Source: Raphanus sativus
Lineage: Eukaryota; Streptophyta; Magnoliopsida; Brassicales; Brassicaceae
Assembly (NCBI RefSeq): GCF_000801105.2
Contig: NC_079516.1
Location: forward strand, 19,126,998-19,190,997
Direction of reading: 5' to 3'
Length of the DNA: 64,000 bases
Part shown: in pieces, positions 49,924 to 62,246 of the stretch
How the letters are laid out: each line of letters opens with the position of its first letter
Position numbering within the stretch: the first letter of the stretch is position 1
Notes under the pieces: model-generated
Seen by the model: the letters and a program-made list of their open reading frames with translations, nothing else
What the model was told of the DNA's origin: nothing
The model's database searches: none
Made by a program: the position numbers and the translations under genes

Positions 49924-50654
49924 TAGGTCTCAAGAATTGGTTATGTTCTTTTTATAAGACTATGCTTTGTTTATGCTTTGTTTACTTTCATTTTCAGACT
50001 TTGTCTTTGCAACACTTTAGTTATGTTTTTTGCATTAACAGTTTGAGTTATCTATTTCTGATATTTTGAGTTATGTTTATGCCTAATCACTTTAAGTGAC
50101 ATTGAATCTTATCGATATTGTTTCTTTTTGATGTTAATTGAGTCTTAAGGATTTCTTTGTTATTGAATTCTTCTTACTCTGTTTTTATAATCTTCTTATA
50201 CCCCTCTCCATTGTCTTAGCCACTGTCCCTTTTCTTCTAAAATTTCTTAATTCGATTTACTAACTTAAATTTAGATTCATAGACACCACCACCAGAGATT
50301 ACTACCTTAGATTTATTTCCCTTTTATTTCCAGGTTTTAGAAGCTGTTTATATAAATAAGCATTAGGTTTAATTATTCTAGTTTGTAGGTGGATTATTTA
50401 TTATCATGAAAAATGAATAATTGTATTAATTTAAACTTCAGGTTTTCTTTTATTATGTCAAAGTAAAAAGAAAAAGAAAGAAATATATGACGTTTCATTT
50501 GTCTGAATCACTTTTGTTATTTTTGTTTTCTATATACATACAAAGCAATGAATGGTACTGTTATTTGTTAGTTTATAGTATTGTTTTTTTATATTTTGAA
50601 TAGTTATTATAAGTTTTCATAAATTTTAAATTTTCATATATATTATAAATTTTA

Positions 50655-50694
50655 GTATATAATCCCTCCGCCCATAGGGTGGGTTAAGCACTAG
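50655..50694 (+). mobile_element. Helitron 3' terminus downstream of the RPA1-like pseudogene
   Basis: A hairpin with one G-T pair (CCGCCC-ATA-GGGTGG) is followed by GTTAAGCACTAG and T. It has the same orientation as the RPA1-like gene. The matching 5' end was not found with certainty. Confidence 0.65.
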
Positions 50695-50956
50695 TTATAT
50701 AATAATAGATATATAGATAGATGTAAGAATACAAAGAAAATAGAAAACCAATTTAAAATAGAAATTTGACTCGAAACTTTATGGAACACATCGAACACCA
50801 ACAAAATATTATGCTGACTGGAGAAGGATATGCATCTGCATTAGATGCGAAAGAAATACTAACAAAAAGAAACATTGTCTTCATAAACACACATTTCATG
50901 CGAAATCCAAAAGAAATTTAGAGGAAATTTATAAACTTATTTCCCCAATCTAGGCT

Positions 50957-53689
50957 CTAAAGATGTATTGGATCTACGAGCAAAGTTTTGATATACTCCT
51001 TGAGCATGCCTTCGCGGTTGTTAAAGACGTCGTCAGACGTATATAGACCATCTACTAAGCGTCCGAAATTGATGATTTGGGTAAGAACTCGACGAGAGAT
51101 GTGAGAAGTCTTCAAGCACTCCTCGTTAACGATCTTGTTGATATCTGTAATCATCTTATAAAACTCTTTTATGGCTTCGTCTTTGGTAACTCCATATTGT
51201 TTTATATAATAGTTGAGTGCGTTTGCAGTGTAACCTTTAGCAATATCCTCCTGATCATATAAACCAGAATCCCAATACATGAATTTATGAGCTTGATATA
51301 TTAACCAAATTAAATTAAATCGAAGAAAATTTTCAAAAGAGAATTAAACGTTTTTATATGTTTAAATTTTTTTTCACGTACATTTTATTAAACAGAGAAT
51401 TGAAACTAAATTGCTTTTTAATTAGTCAAGAAGAATCAAAATTTTCGAAATAAAGCTAAGAGTATTTTCGAGTTGATAGTTTTAAAATTTTTCTAGCAAC
51501 TACTTTATTGTCTAGTTTAATTTTTTTTTTTCTAATCAAAGAGCAAGCAAAACAAAAACAAAACAAAAAAACAAGGCTAAGAGATCAAGATCGACAAACC
51601 CAACTTAAATGAGGATTATATGATTTGGATCTTGAAAACTAATACCTCAAAGTCGGTAATGTCATCCATGAGACGAGCCTTTGCGGCTAGAACTTGGACG
51701 ACTTTTGGTCTAGATCTTAGCCACTTGAAATCTTCCTTCTTAGCAATCTCCCCAAGTCCCATAATCGTGCTACTTATGGTTGCATACGAACCAATTTCAG
51801 CTCCACCAGACTTTATGTACTCATCAAAGCTAGGTATGCAATCTCCTCGTGCCCATTTGACAAATTGGACGTTTTCCCTCACAATTATCTTGAACTAATC
51901 ACAACAATATCAACTGTTACCAGCCAGTTTATGTGAACATATTAATTATTTAAGCTTTTGAAAGTAAACACCTCTTCTATCATTTCCTCCATGACAAACA
52001 ATCTTCCTTGTGAGCTCAATACATCTTCATACTCTTTATACACGCACATCACCAATTTGAAGGCCGTCTTCATGTGAACTTGAAGCTTCCCCATGTAATG
52101 AGGATCCCATCTATGCATAGAAGAATGAAATAATTCACTCATTACTAGCTCGCAGCTTGTTGATTTATATGTTGCAACCACATAAATTTTCAGGATATAT
52201 ATAAGGAATATACCTTTCTATACAATCAACAAGATTCATAACTTCTTCCACAGAAGCATATGAATCACAGGCATCATCAAGAAATGTGATTGCTAGGTAT
52301 AACTTTACCGACATAATTCTCCCAAGTGAAAACTGGGGCTCAAAGTACATCATTAATGCCGATAACCAATTCTCGATTGTTCTTTCTCTGAATTTAGCCG
52401 GGAAATTCAGCGTATGATCTAGTTCTCTCCACCACCTACCACAAAAGTATGTAAGAAATTTAAATATATGAATTCACAAAGAACACCTGTGATCTCTGTC
52501 GGAAGAAAACTAGATGAATGTTCACATACATTGTGATTGTTTGTAGCTCTTTGAAGTAATGAAGCTGTAAGAACTTGAAATTGAGCTTTGCTAGCTTGAG
52601 TAGCGTGTCATTGTGGTTCTCTTCTTGTTCATAAAATGAAATATACTCCCGTGCAACCAGTGCTTCAATGTTCCGGCGTTGAGGTATGTGAAGCGCTTTT
52701 TGTATAAGCCTTGAAATGTGTGCTGGACTTGCTAATTGACCTATAGCTATTGGCTCCAAGTGGCTCAATGTGAAGCTTAATGCTTCATCCAAGATATTAT
52801 CCGTTGTTGTTCTGAAGTGCAGTGCTTCATAAAAGCTTAGCATACCTTTAAAATCCTCTATTAGACATCTGCTGAATTTCCCATCATCTTCTTTGAATCT
52901 TCTGAACACATCTACTTGAAAACAACCGTGCTGTTACACTTCTTGGTTGTTAAGAACTAAGATGATTTGATATTTCAATTGGTGTTTGAGACTTTTTAAA
53001 AAAATTAGGTTGAAATAAATAAATAAAAATTAGTTCAGATCAGTTGAGTTAGGTTTCCTATCAAAATAAAGCGTACATACTTTTTAATAGATGTATATTT
53101 TTTTTTTCTCATCAACGACGATAAATCAAATGAAAAACATGCCACACAAAGCATTTAAGTATATGACTTGTCCAAGTTTGATACCTGATGACATGTTGTG
53201 ACCATATGTTCTGAAAACTCGGAACATGATAGAAATCGTGTACAGGTCATTCTCATCCGCTATTAAGCCCTCTATGTTGTCGAAAGCAACTTTCAATCTG
53301 TGTTCAATCTCATTCTCGAAATGAATAGCCAGACCAAGACTGACTAGCAAATGGATAAACAGAACTGTCCTCTTTGTCTCCTCGTCATCATCTTTGGAAT
53401 ACAAACTGAGCATGTCCCTCACTTTAGGCTTTAGTACCTCAATTTTTTTTGCAAGAGCATCAAGATCCTAATAGTTAACACAAGTCATATATCTGTAGAC
53501 AAGCATGCAACATACAACGAATTGTGTACACATATATCTACATATGCTCTTGTAGTGTATATATATATTATTTTTTGGACTTACCGAGTCATTGATGGTC
53601 ACAGTGAGTAAGTAGTCACCCCATTGAGAGGGTGGTAATTTTGTAAAATCAAAATCAATTTCATGATCGACTTTTCTTTCTGGTTCCAT
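50957..53689 (-). CDS. Terpene synthase, TPS-a type, seven exons
   Basis: Minus-strand model: 53689-53585, 53467-53185, 52911-52530, 52435-52214, 52110-51972, 51888-51646, 51250-50957. It gives 555 aa, all GT-AG and phases consistent, the standard seven-exon angiosperm TPS layout. The start lacks a plastid transit peptide and reads [14 protein letters not shown], the N-terminal motif of the TPS-a (mostly sesquiterpene) group without the RRx8W motif. The metal-binding DDxxD motif is DDACD at residues 310-314, preceded by RERTIENW. The second metal site reads [14 protein letters not shown] (about 451-464), so the Ser/Thr of the (N/D)Dxx(S/T)xxxE consensus is Asp and its final Glu is Asp. It probably converts a prenyl diphosphate in the cytosol; the product cannot be predicted. 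No frame break, so probably functional. A TATA-like TATATATA lies about 100 bp upstream. Confidence 0.9.
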
Positions 53690-53699
53690 ATATATATAT

Positions 53700-54112
53700 A
53701 TATATTCAAGAATGAGAGGAAGAGAGGTTGTGGTGGGAAGAACAAGAAAGACAATACAGAGATGTAGTGATTAACTGATAGCAAGAAACTATATATATAC
53801 TTGAGAAAACGCTAAATATATTATTCAAAAACTACAATTTTTTAAAAAAATATGAGCTAATTGTTTAAAAGTAATAGAATATATATATATATATTATTTA
53901 ACGAGATATGATTAATATAAATATTAGTATAATGTAGTATATTTTATGTATTTATATTATATTACTTCCATTTTTAATAATAAGTCTTGTGTAAAATCTG
54001 CATCCGTATTAAAAAAATATTAAATTTTAAATTTTATTCTTAATTAATACAATATTTTAAGTAATTTTCTTAGTTGATAAGTTATAAAATAAAGGTGAAA
54101 TTAGTTTATTTA

Positions 54113-54147
<35 letters not shown>

Positions 54148-56686
54148 GTTTCTTCGTTATAGGTGTTGTTTTATATATATTGAAATGTAAAACAACACTT
54201 ATAGCGAAACAAATTTAAAAGTCAAGATGACACTTGATATAAAACTAGAGGATATATTTTTTTTTATTTAAATTAGAAATATGAACTTAAGATATGAAAT
54301 ATGAAAAATGATATTTCGTTTGAGGGTTTATTATATTAATATATTCCTATGAAAGCAAATTTAATGATACGCTATTTAGTGTATATGTGTTTACGAGGTT
54401 TTATTAAAATTTACAAAAATATATTTAAAGTTATAAAATTATTTTAAAAAATATTTGAAATAAATAATATAAAATCCAGTTGATACATAAGATATTAAGA
54501 TATAAATATGACAATACAGAAGCAACAAGGGTGGTCGAGTGGTACGGTTGGTTAAAATCCAGTTGATGTTCTCGTACGGAAAGGTGCTAAGAATCCTGGT
54601 TTCAAAGTTGATGTTCTCGTTCGGAAAGGCGCTAAGAACCCCGGTTTTGAAACCTACTATCTCATATTTATCTGTTTATGTGGTTATGTGATATGTGCAT
54701 CTAATTTTCATTGCAAGCAACCAGGTTTGTGCACCAGTAGATAAGTTAAAAAACCTGTATTAATATTTAAGTAAAAAGTAATGTTGTAAAAAATAGTCAA
54801 AAACTACTTGGTCATAAAATTCTTTTGCAAAGATATAGTAAGATATGGACTTAAAGATTTTAAATGTGTATTTTTGTGTGTCAAATTAAAATAAAGTAAT
54901 AGATTTAACTCAGCATGATATTTTTTAGCTTAAAAAGCTATAGTCTCAAAATTCTTTAGATCCAAAGATAATTTTAATGTTTTTAAATACAGGTTTTTGA
55001 TATATTCATTTTCTTTTACATCTGAAACCAATGCAATGTCTGTACAATGTTTTGAGCCTTCTACCTTTGTACAATGTTTTGTTTTTCCTTTCAATTTTTT
55101 TTCATGAAGCGCTAGAATAGTTATATAGATCGCAATTGAACAGAGCAAGTAACGTCTCATGTGGAAGGTGGATTTCGAGATGTTCCACAATGTAAAAAAG
55201 GTCGGAAAATATCTTCTCCAATTTCTGGATGACATCTTTGCTGAATGTATGTGTGTTAAAATCCTGAAAAATCATCAATGCGCGCATTGTTAAAAAGATG
55301 CATTAGTCATTTGTACTTCTTATAAGTAAATAACGAAATTAGATGACAACAAAAATTATTTACTTTTTTTTTTGGTACAAAAATTATTTACTTCCAAGTG
55401 TTTTATGGACATTTGGTGGAAGCAGTTTGACAAATGAAAATGAAAGTAGCTAGTCATTGCATAAATAAAATTGTTGATGTAAATATCTATAATATCCGAA
55501 GAAAAACAAGACTATAGACCAATTTCTGAATTTTATATTAAGAATCACTATAGAAGTTGTCTTTCAAGAAATACTCTTCAAACAACTCTCATGCCTCCAT
55601 ATAAATCCTCGAAAAATTATGACCATTTCTAATGTTCATCATCCTAGTTATAAAAGACAATTTAGATAGTGATTCTTAATATATCTCCATGACTGGCGTA
55701 GATTGGATAAATCTCAGCATCTACAATTTTATTAAAAATTTTGCATCCAAATTAGGTTTTTCAATAGTACTAACTTCTTCAGCTATAGTTTAAGTTGTTT
55801 CTAAAAATGCATTTGTTGCATCCAATTTAAAATCGTTCATTCGTCGCTAATCTTTTGTAAATCTATTTGTCTAACTTGACATTGAATTTATGATGAATAG
55901 TTTTCGTTGATAAATCACGGCGAGTTCACTGCACTTTTTTAATTGTATATTGTCATAAATTACTCCTTAATTATCGGCAACAAATTTTGTCTTAAATTTT
56001 CGTCGTTAGACCTTTGTTTTCTTGGAGTTTCTAATCATTCTCAAAATCTCTCAACCTTTCAATCAAATGTGAAGTCCATCTTGCTTTTAAATAGACTTAA
56101 CATAAAGTCTATATGATTTTATTTTGGATTTCAAAGAATAATTAGAAGGCCTCAAATGAAATCTCATTTGAAAAATAACATATGTTCTGATTTGAAAACT
56201 TCATACGAAATTCGTCAAAAGAAATATGATTACGTGACATAAATCAAAGAACAATGAAAATTAAGTGAATATTACTTAATCAGCTGTAAATTAGCTTCCA
56301 CTTCCAGCATCCTAAACTTCAAATTTTATTAATATGAAAAGAACTCAATAGTTACCGAGCAAGAATCCTTTAACTTGTTATTTAAAGGTTTCGTTAACTT
56401 CCTCGTTTGTGGTATATGAAAAGATTTAAAAGAATTAATTTGGATGTCTATATCACTAAAGTGTATTTACTCTTTTAGTCATACATCTGTTTAAAATTGT
56501 TAGAGATGGAGTAGTGAAATGATAGATGATCTATTGGTAAGTGATTCACGATATTGTGTGAGTGAGACCAAAACACATAGAAAGGGTCATGTGGTGATTG
56601 TTTCAGTCAAAAAACTTTTGAGCCTCCAAAAAAATTAACGGACCGACTGTCACACAAAATAGGTCCCATGGACAAAGTGAGCGAGC
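53700..56686. other. AT-rich stretch with small repeats and an unassigned exon-like piece
   Basis: Several (AT)n runs (53881-53896, 54115-54136). On the minus strand, 55264-55100 reads after a TTTTTCAG acceptor as DFNTHTFSKDVIQKLEKIFS and onward to a stop, with a composition like a real exon. I do not recognise the family and found no neighbouring exons. Confidence 0.35.
54526..54662 (+). repeat. tRNA-derived SINE remnant with internal duplication
   Basis: GGTGGTCGAGTGGTACGG resembles a pol III A-box region. Further on, a segment with GTTGATGTTCTCGTACGGAA and GGTGCTAAGAA..CC.GGTTT is present twice (about 54560 and 54608), each ending in a B-box-like GGTTTCAAAG or GGTTTTGAAACC. It does not fold into a tRNA. 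Confidence 0.5.
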
Positions 56687-56973
56687 ATGAGAGTTTCATT
56701 AGCCGTGGCGTTCAATATGGTTTTCAACAACATAGATACTGACCTTAGAGATACTCTTCAATTGGCAGAAACTGAATCAACACTTTGGATAAAGACACAT
56801 ACATCACTATCACAGCGGATCACTCAATCTAAGGAGGTGGAGTCGCAACATTACCTCGCATACCAGGAAGATAGTGCGTTACAGATGGGTCATGGAAAAC
56901 TCATGATAATTAATTGGGACAAGACTGTTATAGTACATTAGAAGGTTTTATGGGCTGATGGAGGCAAGGAGCA
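56687..56973 (+). pseudogene. LINE (non-LTR retrotransposon) remnant before RNase H
   Basis: The frame reads RDTLQLAETESTLWIKTHTS, resembling the linker before the RNase H domain of plant LINE ORF2, then in broken frames WVMENS-like and YGLMEARS-like pieces that recall the RNase H start. It ends abruptly where a CACTA terminus begins at 56974. Identification is from remembered motifs. Confidence 0.4.
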
Positions 56974-57035
56974 CACTACAAGAAAACATAATTATAGCGA
57001 CGAAATTTAACGACGAAACACAAGAGTCAGCCTTT
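56974..57035 (+). mobile_element. CACTA transposon terminus
   Basis: CACTACAAGAAAACATAATT, then AGCGACGAAATTTAACGACG subterminal repeats, the usual Brassicaceae CACTA terminus. The other end was not seen, so it is truncated. Confidence 0.65.
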
Positions 57036-57361
57036 CACTCCTTCATTCGAAAATAGAGGTCCTAAATCAAGCAATGGAAAGCATGTGGGACTTACGATGG
57101 TTTCATGTAATATTTGCAACATATTGTTCTTGGTGAAAATGATTTCAGAACTAGTAAAATGACAAATTTTTATAACTTATTTGGAAGATCTTCAACTTCT
57201 GAAAGCAGAGTTTCAATCGCTGTAGTTCATACACAAACCACAAGCACATAATATAAAGACAAATAGTCTGACACGCAGTATCGGAAACAATCATCTTTCT
57301 CGTTCATATGGACCCGCGGTTCCTAGTATGGTTTGCAGATTCTTAACCGAATTTATCTTTA

Positions 57362-57490
57362 TTAATGACATTATATATACATCATGGTCAATTTATAAAT
57401 TCTATAAACAACCCATTTATACAGTTATATTTATATATACATCATGGTCAATGTATAAATTTAATAAACCACCCATTTATACAGTCATAT
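57362..57490. repeat. Tandem duplication (~67 bp, two copies)
   Basis: ATATATACATCATGGTCAAT..ATAAA..ACCCATTTATACAGT occurs twice in direct succession with a few substitutions. Confidence 0.85.
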
Positions 57491-57727
57491 ATCTATAAGC
57501 TTTGAAATACTAGTTTTAAGTATTCACCGTGATATTTGCAGTGTGTCTAAAAAAAGAATGTACCAAACTTTATATAAACACGTGTACCAAACAACCCAAT
57601 TTGGAATTAAAATGAAAAACAAAAAAACAAAGGATCCGTGACAAAGTTTCTGACAGAGAAAAACAGAAAACATGTTACATGTGTCTGGAAAAGCTTGATT
57701 GTAACCAAAAATTAGGTAGTTTTATGC

Positions 57728-57972
57728 ACCATGTGTAATAACAAAAGTTTCAAATTTTGAATTATATTTAAAAATAAAATTGTATTCATATTTTGGATTT
57801 TATATATTTAAATCAGATTTGTGGCTGAACTACAATTCATTAAACTAAAAATACAATGTGTAATAACAAAAATTTTGAATTTTGAATTATATTTAAAGTT
57901 AAAATTGTACTCTTAAGATTTTATATATTTAAATCATATTTGTGGCTGAACTACAATTCATTAAACTAAAAA
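57728..57972. repeat. Tandem duplication (~125 bp, two copies)
   Basis: Both copies start ATGTGTAATAACAAAA and end TGGCTGAACTACAATTCATT plus AAACTAAAAAT. The second has small deletions. Confidence 0.88.
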
Positions 57973-58029
57973 TCAAGTTTACCCACCAAAAGAAAATGCA
58001 AATTTAGAGAAACGGAGTAAAGAGTTGAT

Positions 58030-58200
58030 TTTGCCACTGCATCAGCTTCTACGTTACATAATGGATGAATAGTTTGGAAAAAGCAAGCTTTAAGGAGGCT
58101 TCTGAAATGGTAAGTATCAAAGAGAATGCCGCTAATCTCTTTGGTGAGTCCTTATCTTGCAGGATTCTAACTAACACCTGGGAATTAGACAATAAGAATC
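58030..58200 (-). pseudogene. LINE RNase H remnant
   Basis: The minus frame contains SNSQVLVRILQDKDSPK, like the DSQxLVxxI segment of the RNase H domain in plant non-LTR elements, followed by a decayed helix region and, after a stop, ADAVAKS-like residues in the next frame. Only a fragment. Confidence 0.45.
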
Positions 58201-58445
58201 CTTTAAAATGTAGAAAAATAGAAAGAATATAACACCTATAAAGCATACACAAATGAAATAATATTTTCTTATATCAGCCAAAAAAATCTTTAGAATCAAG
58301 ACTGAAAAACCTAAACCTATTCTGAGCTTTCAATATTTCCCTTTAGATTGCTTGTCTTAATTCAAACCACCGAGCTAGCCGGTTCGTATCGGGGTGTAAC
58401 AAACCTGTACAAAAAAAACTCTGTTTTAAAAAAACTATGGCACAG

Positions 58446-59613
58446 CAGTGGCGTACCCAGAAATATTTTTTACCGGTGTCATAAATTAATTTAATAATTT
58501 AAAATTAAATATTATTGAAAATATTTATTATATATATTATAGATTTTAACATATTTTATTTTGTGAAAACTGTTATATGTAAAAAAAATCACTAAGTGAT
58601 TATGATCAGATTTTTAATAAACAAAACATATGTTGAATTTGGTTTTATAAGCCCACATATATAAACAAACAAATAATTCGATTAAATTTTAAGTTAAGCC
58701 CAAAAAGAACATACAGACTAAACTAAATTTAAGACCCAACAGAAAAAAAGTTAATCTAAAACATGGGCTTTCAGCCCGATTTTTTTTTAAAAAGAAGTTA
58801 AATGTAGGGGTGGGCATTTCGGTTTAGTTTCGGGTTCGGTTTGGGTTCGGTTTGGTTTGGATAATTTGGGTTTTATAAAACTCAAACCAATTAAAACCAA
58901 AGTAGCTTTGGTTTGGGTTCGGTTTGGGTTTAATTCGGTTTGGTTCAGTTCGGTTTGGTTTAGATTTAGTTCGGTTTACATTATTATGGTCTAGTTGGTT
59001 CGGTGTAGTTCGGGTTGGGTTGGTTATAAAATATGAAGGCATCAGTTTTATACTTTTATTAAAAAATAATTAACTCATAAACGATAGAGTGAGAACATAA
59101 AAACTTATGCTACATGATTTTATATAAAATAGTATTATTTGAATCGTATCTATACCTTTTTTTTTTAAGATATGGAAGTTATGAAAAAATGAAAAACAAA
59201 ACTTTATCTAAAATTTACAATATGTTAATACATATATATATATCATATATATTTTTACTATATATATATTGGATTATAGGTTTGGTTCGGTTTGGTTCGG
59301 TTTAAACCCAAACTAAACCAAACCGTTCGGGTTGAGTAAAACATGAACCAATTGGGTTACATAAAGAGCACGGTTTGGTTTGGTTCGGTTTAACTTCGGT
59401 TTGGTTGGTTCGGTTCGGTTCGGTTTGGGTTTTTTGCCCACCCCTAGTTAAATGGGTGCAGGCAGGGTTCGAACACAGATTTTGGGGGTGTCAGAAGTTA
59501 GCATGTTAACCAATTCTGCTGCTGTCGACATACAACTCTACATTACAAATGAAATTTAAATTATTTAAGGGGTGTCAGCTGACACCCTTACCCTACACAT
59601 GGGTCCGCCTCTG
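58446..59613. mobile_element. hAT element, CAGNGGCG family (1168 bp including a nested hAT)
   Basis: Starts CAGTGGCGTACCCAG and ends GGGTCCGCCTCTG, flanked by GGCACAG (58439-58445 and 59614-59620). The nested element at 58805-59446 with its 8-bp duplication accounts for 650 bp, so the original was about 518 bp. Near the right end it has GCAGGGTTCGAACACAG, a B-box-like motif also found in the two smaller relatives at 33734 and 37848. Confidence 0.82.
58805..59446. mobile_element. hAT non-autonomous element (642 bp), TAGGGGTGGGCA family, nested
   Basis: Ends TAGGGGTGGGCA and TGCCCACCCCTA are perfect inverted repeats, flanked by a perfect 8-bp duplication GTTAAATG (58797-58804 and 59447-59454). 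Subterminal regions are packed with GGTTCGGTTTGG on the right and left, probable transposase-binding repeats. No coding capacity. Confidence 0.92.
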
Positions 59614-59850
59614 GGCACAGATGAAAGCATGTAAATCTCTTCGGGGTGGAAGTAAACCATTGGCTCTGTTACCAACCGAAGGATTATGCAACCATGACCA
59701 AGGCAATGGAAACCTTCTGGTATTCCCACAGGTTTGTAAATAGTGGCACATCTGACACATTTCCAAACTTTATCGAAGTCAGTGTTTATGAGCAAGCTGA
59801 TACAGTCGGTATCAAATACACAGAGACCCAACACATGATGACATTGACAC

Positions 59851-62246
59851 TAACATGAAGCCCAAAAAATAAACAGAAACGGTGAGTGATCAGTAACTGC
59901 CGACGTGGCAGCATCAGAAAGCTTTACAAGAACACGTATTCACCACGCGTCCTTCAACTGGAGCGGTAACTTCGTCCGTCGTGAGCCGTCACGCCGGGAT
60001 ACCTCTTTCTTGAAAGCTTGAAAGCTTCAATCTTAAACACCAACTGAGATTACTCCTTTCTCTAATCACCGGTGATAATAAAGGAACACTCTTCTGTTCT
60101 CCGGAAGTGAAAACCATCGATAAGCTTCGAGGATCCAGAAACCAATATTTATCAAAACATTGGCCTATAGCAGCTTCGGCTTATCTAAATCCGAAGGAAA
60201 TCAAGCAGCTTAGTCTAAAAAACTTGATTTATTGCCATTTAAGGAAACTTTGCCCGTACTATTGCTTGATGTAGTCATTTGGTGTTTTATACTTTTTTTG
60301 GTCAAAAGTGAGTTATTATTTTTTATTAGTCAATTTTCCTTATATTAAATGTTGGGCTTATTTAGAGAATAACAAAAAAAAAATAGAAATTAGATTTTTA
60401 GAGAGAGAGAAGAGAGATATAGGAAGAGAAAGAGGAGAGAAGGTGGGATTTTAGATAGATAGTGAATTATAGTTTTTTTTAGGTTATTAAATCTAGATAC
60501 AACTAGATACTTTTTTTTTGTTTTCATACCAGTGTTGGAAATATGATTAAGCGTTTTAAAATTAGTTATGCGACACTTTTAGTTTTTCACATTTATTTGA
60601 TATAATAATATTAGTTTTTTATATAATGAAACACCTTTTCATTTTATTGTATTATTAGTATAGGTGACACATTTATTTTGTAAATTATATATATACATAT
60701 ATATATATATATATAGAGTGTCTAAACATATTTTATTGATAGATCAGAATACAAATCGAGTGATAGAATGGTACACAAGGCAACAAAATATAAATTATTA
60801 CATAAGCAAAAATATGCATTATAGGATGAAGACAAATCATTTGTAGAAATGAAAATTTATGTTGTTTTTTTTTTTGCAGTAAGCTTTATGCGCTAACAGA
60901 ATATATGTTCAGTTATTTTTCTTCTCCAAAACTTGTCTTGCTAATACAACTGATATGCCGTTTTACATCTTATTTCTTTTCCAAATCGTGTAGGAAAAAT
61001 CCATTGCATCCAGGACATGCTTTGAAAAATCAACATGGTACCAATTAGTCTGTATATGTCTCTTTGGAATTAAAGCAGGCTCTATAATTCTCCGTTTGTG
61101 GCAATAAATTGAACATCTTGTTTGAAATGACTAGAACGTAAAAACGTTCAAGCAAGTATTGTTCTTGAACACGACAGCTTTAATAAAAAGTCATTAATTT
61201 ATTAATGTTTAGAAAATTTCTCAAAGCTATTGTCTTTTTTCTGTTATGTGTCTCTTATGCTTCTTATGATTCATCATAGGTCGATGATCATATAGGAGAT
61301 ATATTTGTTTTTCTATCCTATTACACATTGAATTAGGAGTTTCCTCTTCTTAATACTTATAATAACTTTAGTTATCATAATTCCTTTAAGAATAACTTCA
61401 ATTTCTATATGGCTTCCTTTTTAATGACGTTGAAGCTTATCTCCAATATTCCTCTCTTTAACCTTCAAACTTCTTTTTGAAAGGTTTTAGACTCGAATCA
61501 ACTCCTTCATTTTTTTGAACTTGATTCTTGGTATTATTGAGTAATCCTCCCGAATGGATAAAATTATTGAGATTGACAAAATCGAAATTTAGAGCTAAAG
61601 TTTTGGGAATCAAATTATGATGAGAAATGTTGAGTTTTGATCATATAAAATTTGACATGATTCGAAGAAAATGGACGAATGCTCGAGCATCTATTTGATG
61701 GTCGAATTGCAGGCGATGAGGATCGATTGAGAAATTTTGAAGCACGAAATGGTTGAAGAATTGATCATGGAAAGACCATGAGTCGAATATGCCATTCGAC
61801 CATGGTTAGACAATGTGATGGATTGATCAGAAGGATGTTTTGGAAACATAATATTTTTTGAAGCACGACAGTTTAAAAGCACGACGTTTTAGATCCCTGA
61901 AGTTTTTGAAAAAACTTCGTAACAGTAAAACATTATTTGGGAGACATAATAACTCGGAAGCAGGATGGCAATTAAGAAAGACAAGAAGTAAGCACGACGG
62001 GATAAAAGCACGATAGGAATACCAGAAGTTAGTCAAAAACACTAATTTCAGTATTATGAAATTTTTGGGGAAGCCGGAGGCTCGAAAAATATTTTTCGTC
62101 AAGATCAGAATTCATTTGGAGGTTCTTAAAAAAATATTCAGCACGTAAGAACGGAAGCAGAAAAATATTCGAGATTGATCGCAGGTTGAAAATATGCCGG
62201 AAGGACCGAAATCAGAAAAATGAACCGAGAAACTCGAGCTCTCTTA
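59851..62246. other. Intergenic stretch, partly LTR-like
   Basis: 59880-60240 is GC-richer and gene-like but unassigned. (AT)n lies at 60687-60716. From about 61560 the sequence is unusually rich in the motif AGCACGA (61741, 61862, 61878, 61990, 62006) and may be part of an LTR retrotransposon continuing beyond 62865. No coding region is supported. Confidence 0.35.

Larger units (their letters stand above)
58380..59850 (-). pseudogene. Vps62/DUF946-family gene fragment split by an hAT element
   Basis: On the minus strand 59850-59621 reads LCVFDTDCISLLINTDFDKV, then YKPVGIPEGFHCLGH, then VYFHPEEIYMLSSV, segments of the plant DUF946 (Vps62-like) family, with the middle part between GH and the YFHPEE block deleted. 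The frame runs into the hAT insertion at SSVP (TSD 59614-59620). It resumes beyond the element at 58445 with a stop in place of Trp, then FF and a frameshifted KTEFFLYR-like tail, where intact members have WFFKNGALLY. It is a pseudogene by deletion, stop, frameshift and insertion. Confidence 0.65.

Noticed and set aside
54526..54662. Functional tRNA gene
   Set aside because: A- and B-box-like motifs are present, but no cloverleaf can be drawn and part is duplicated.
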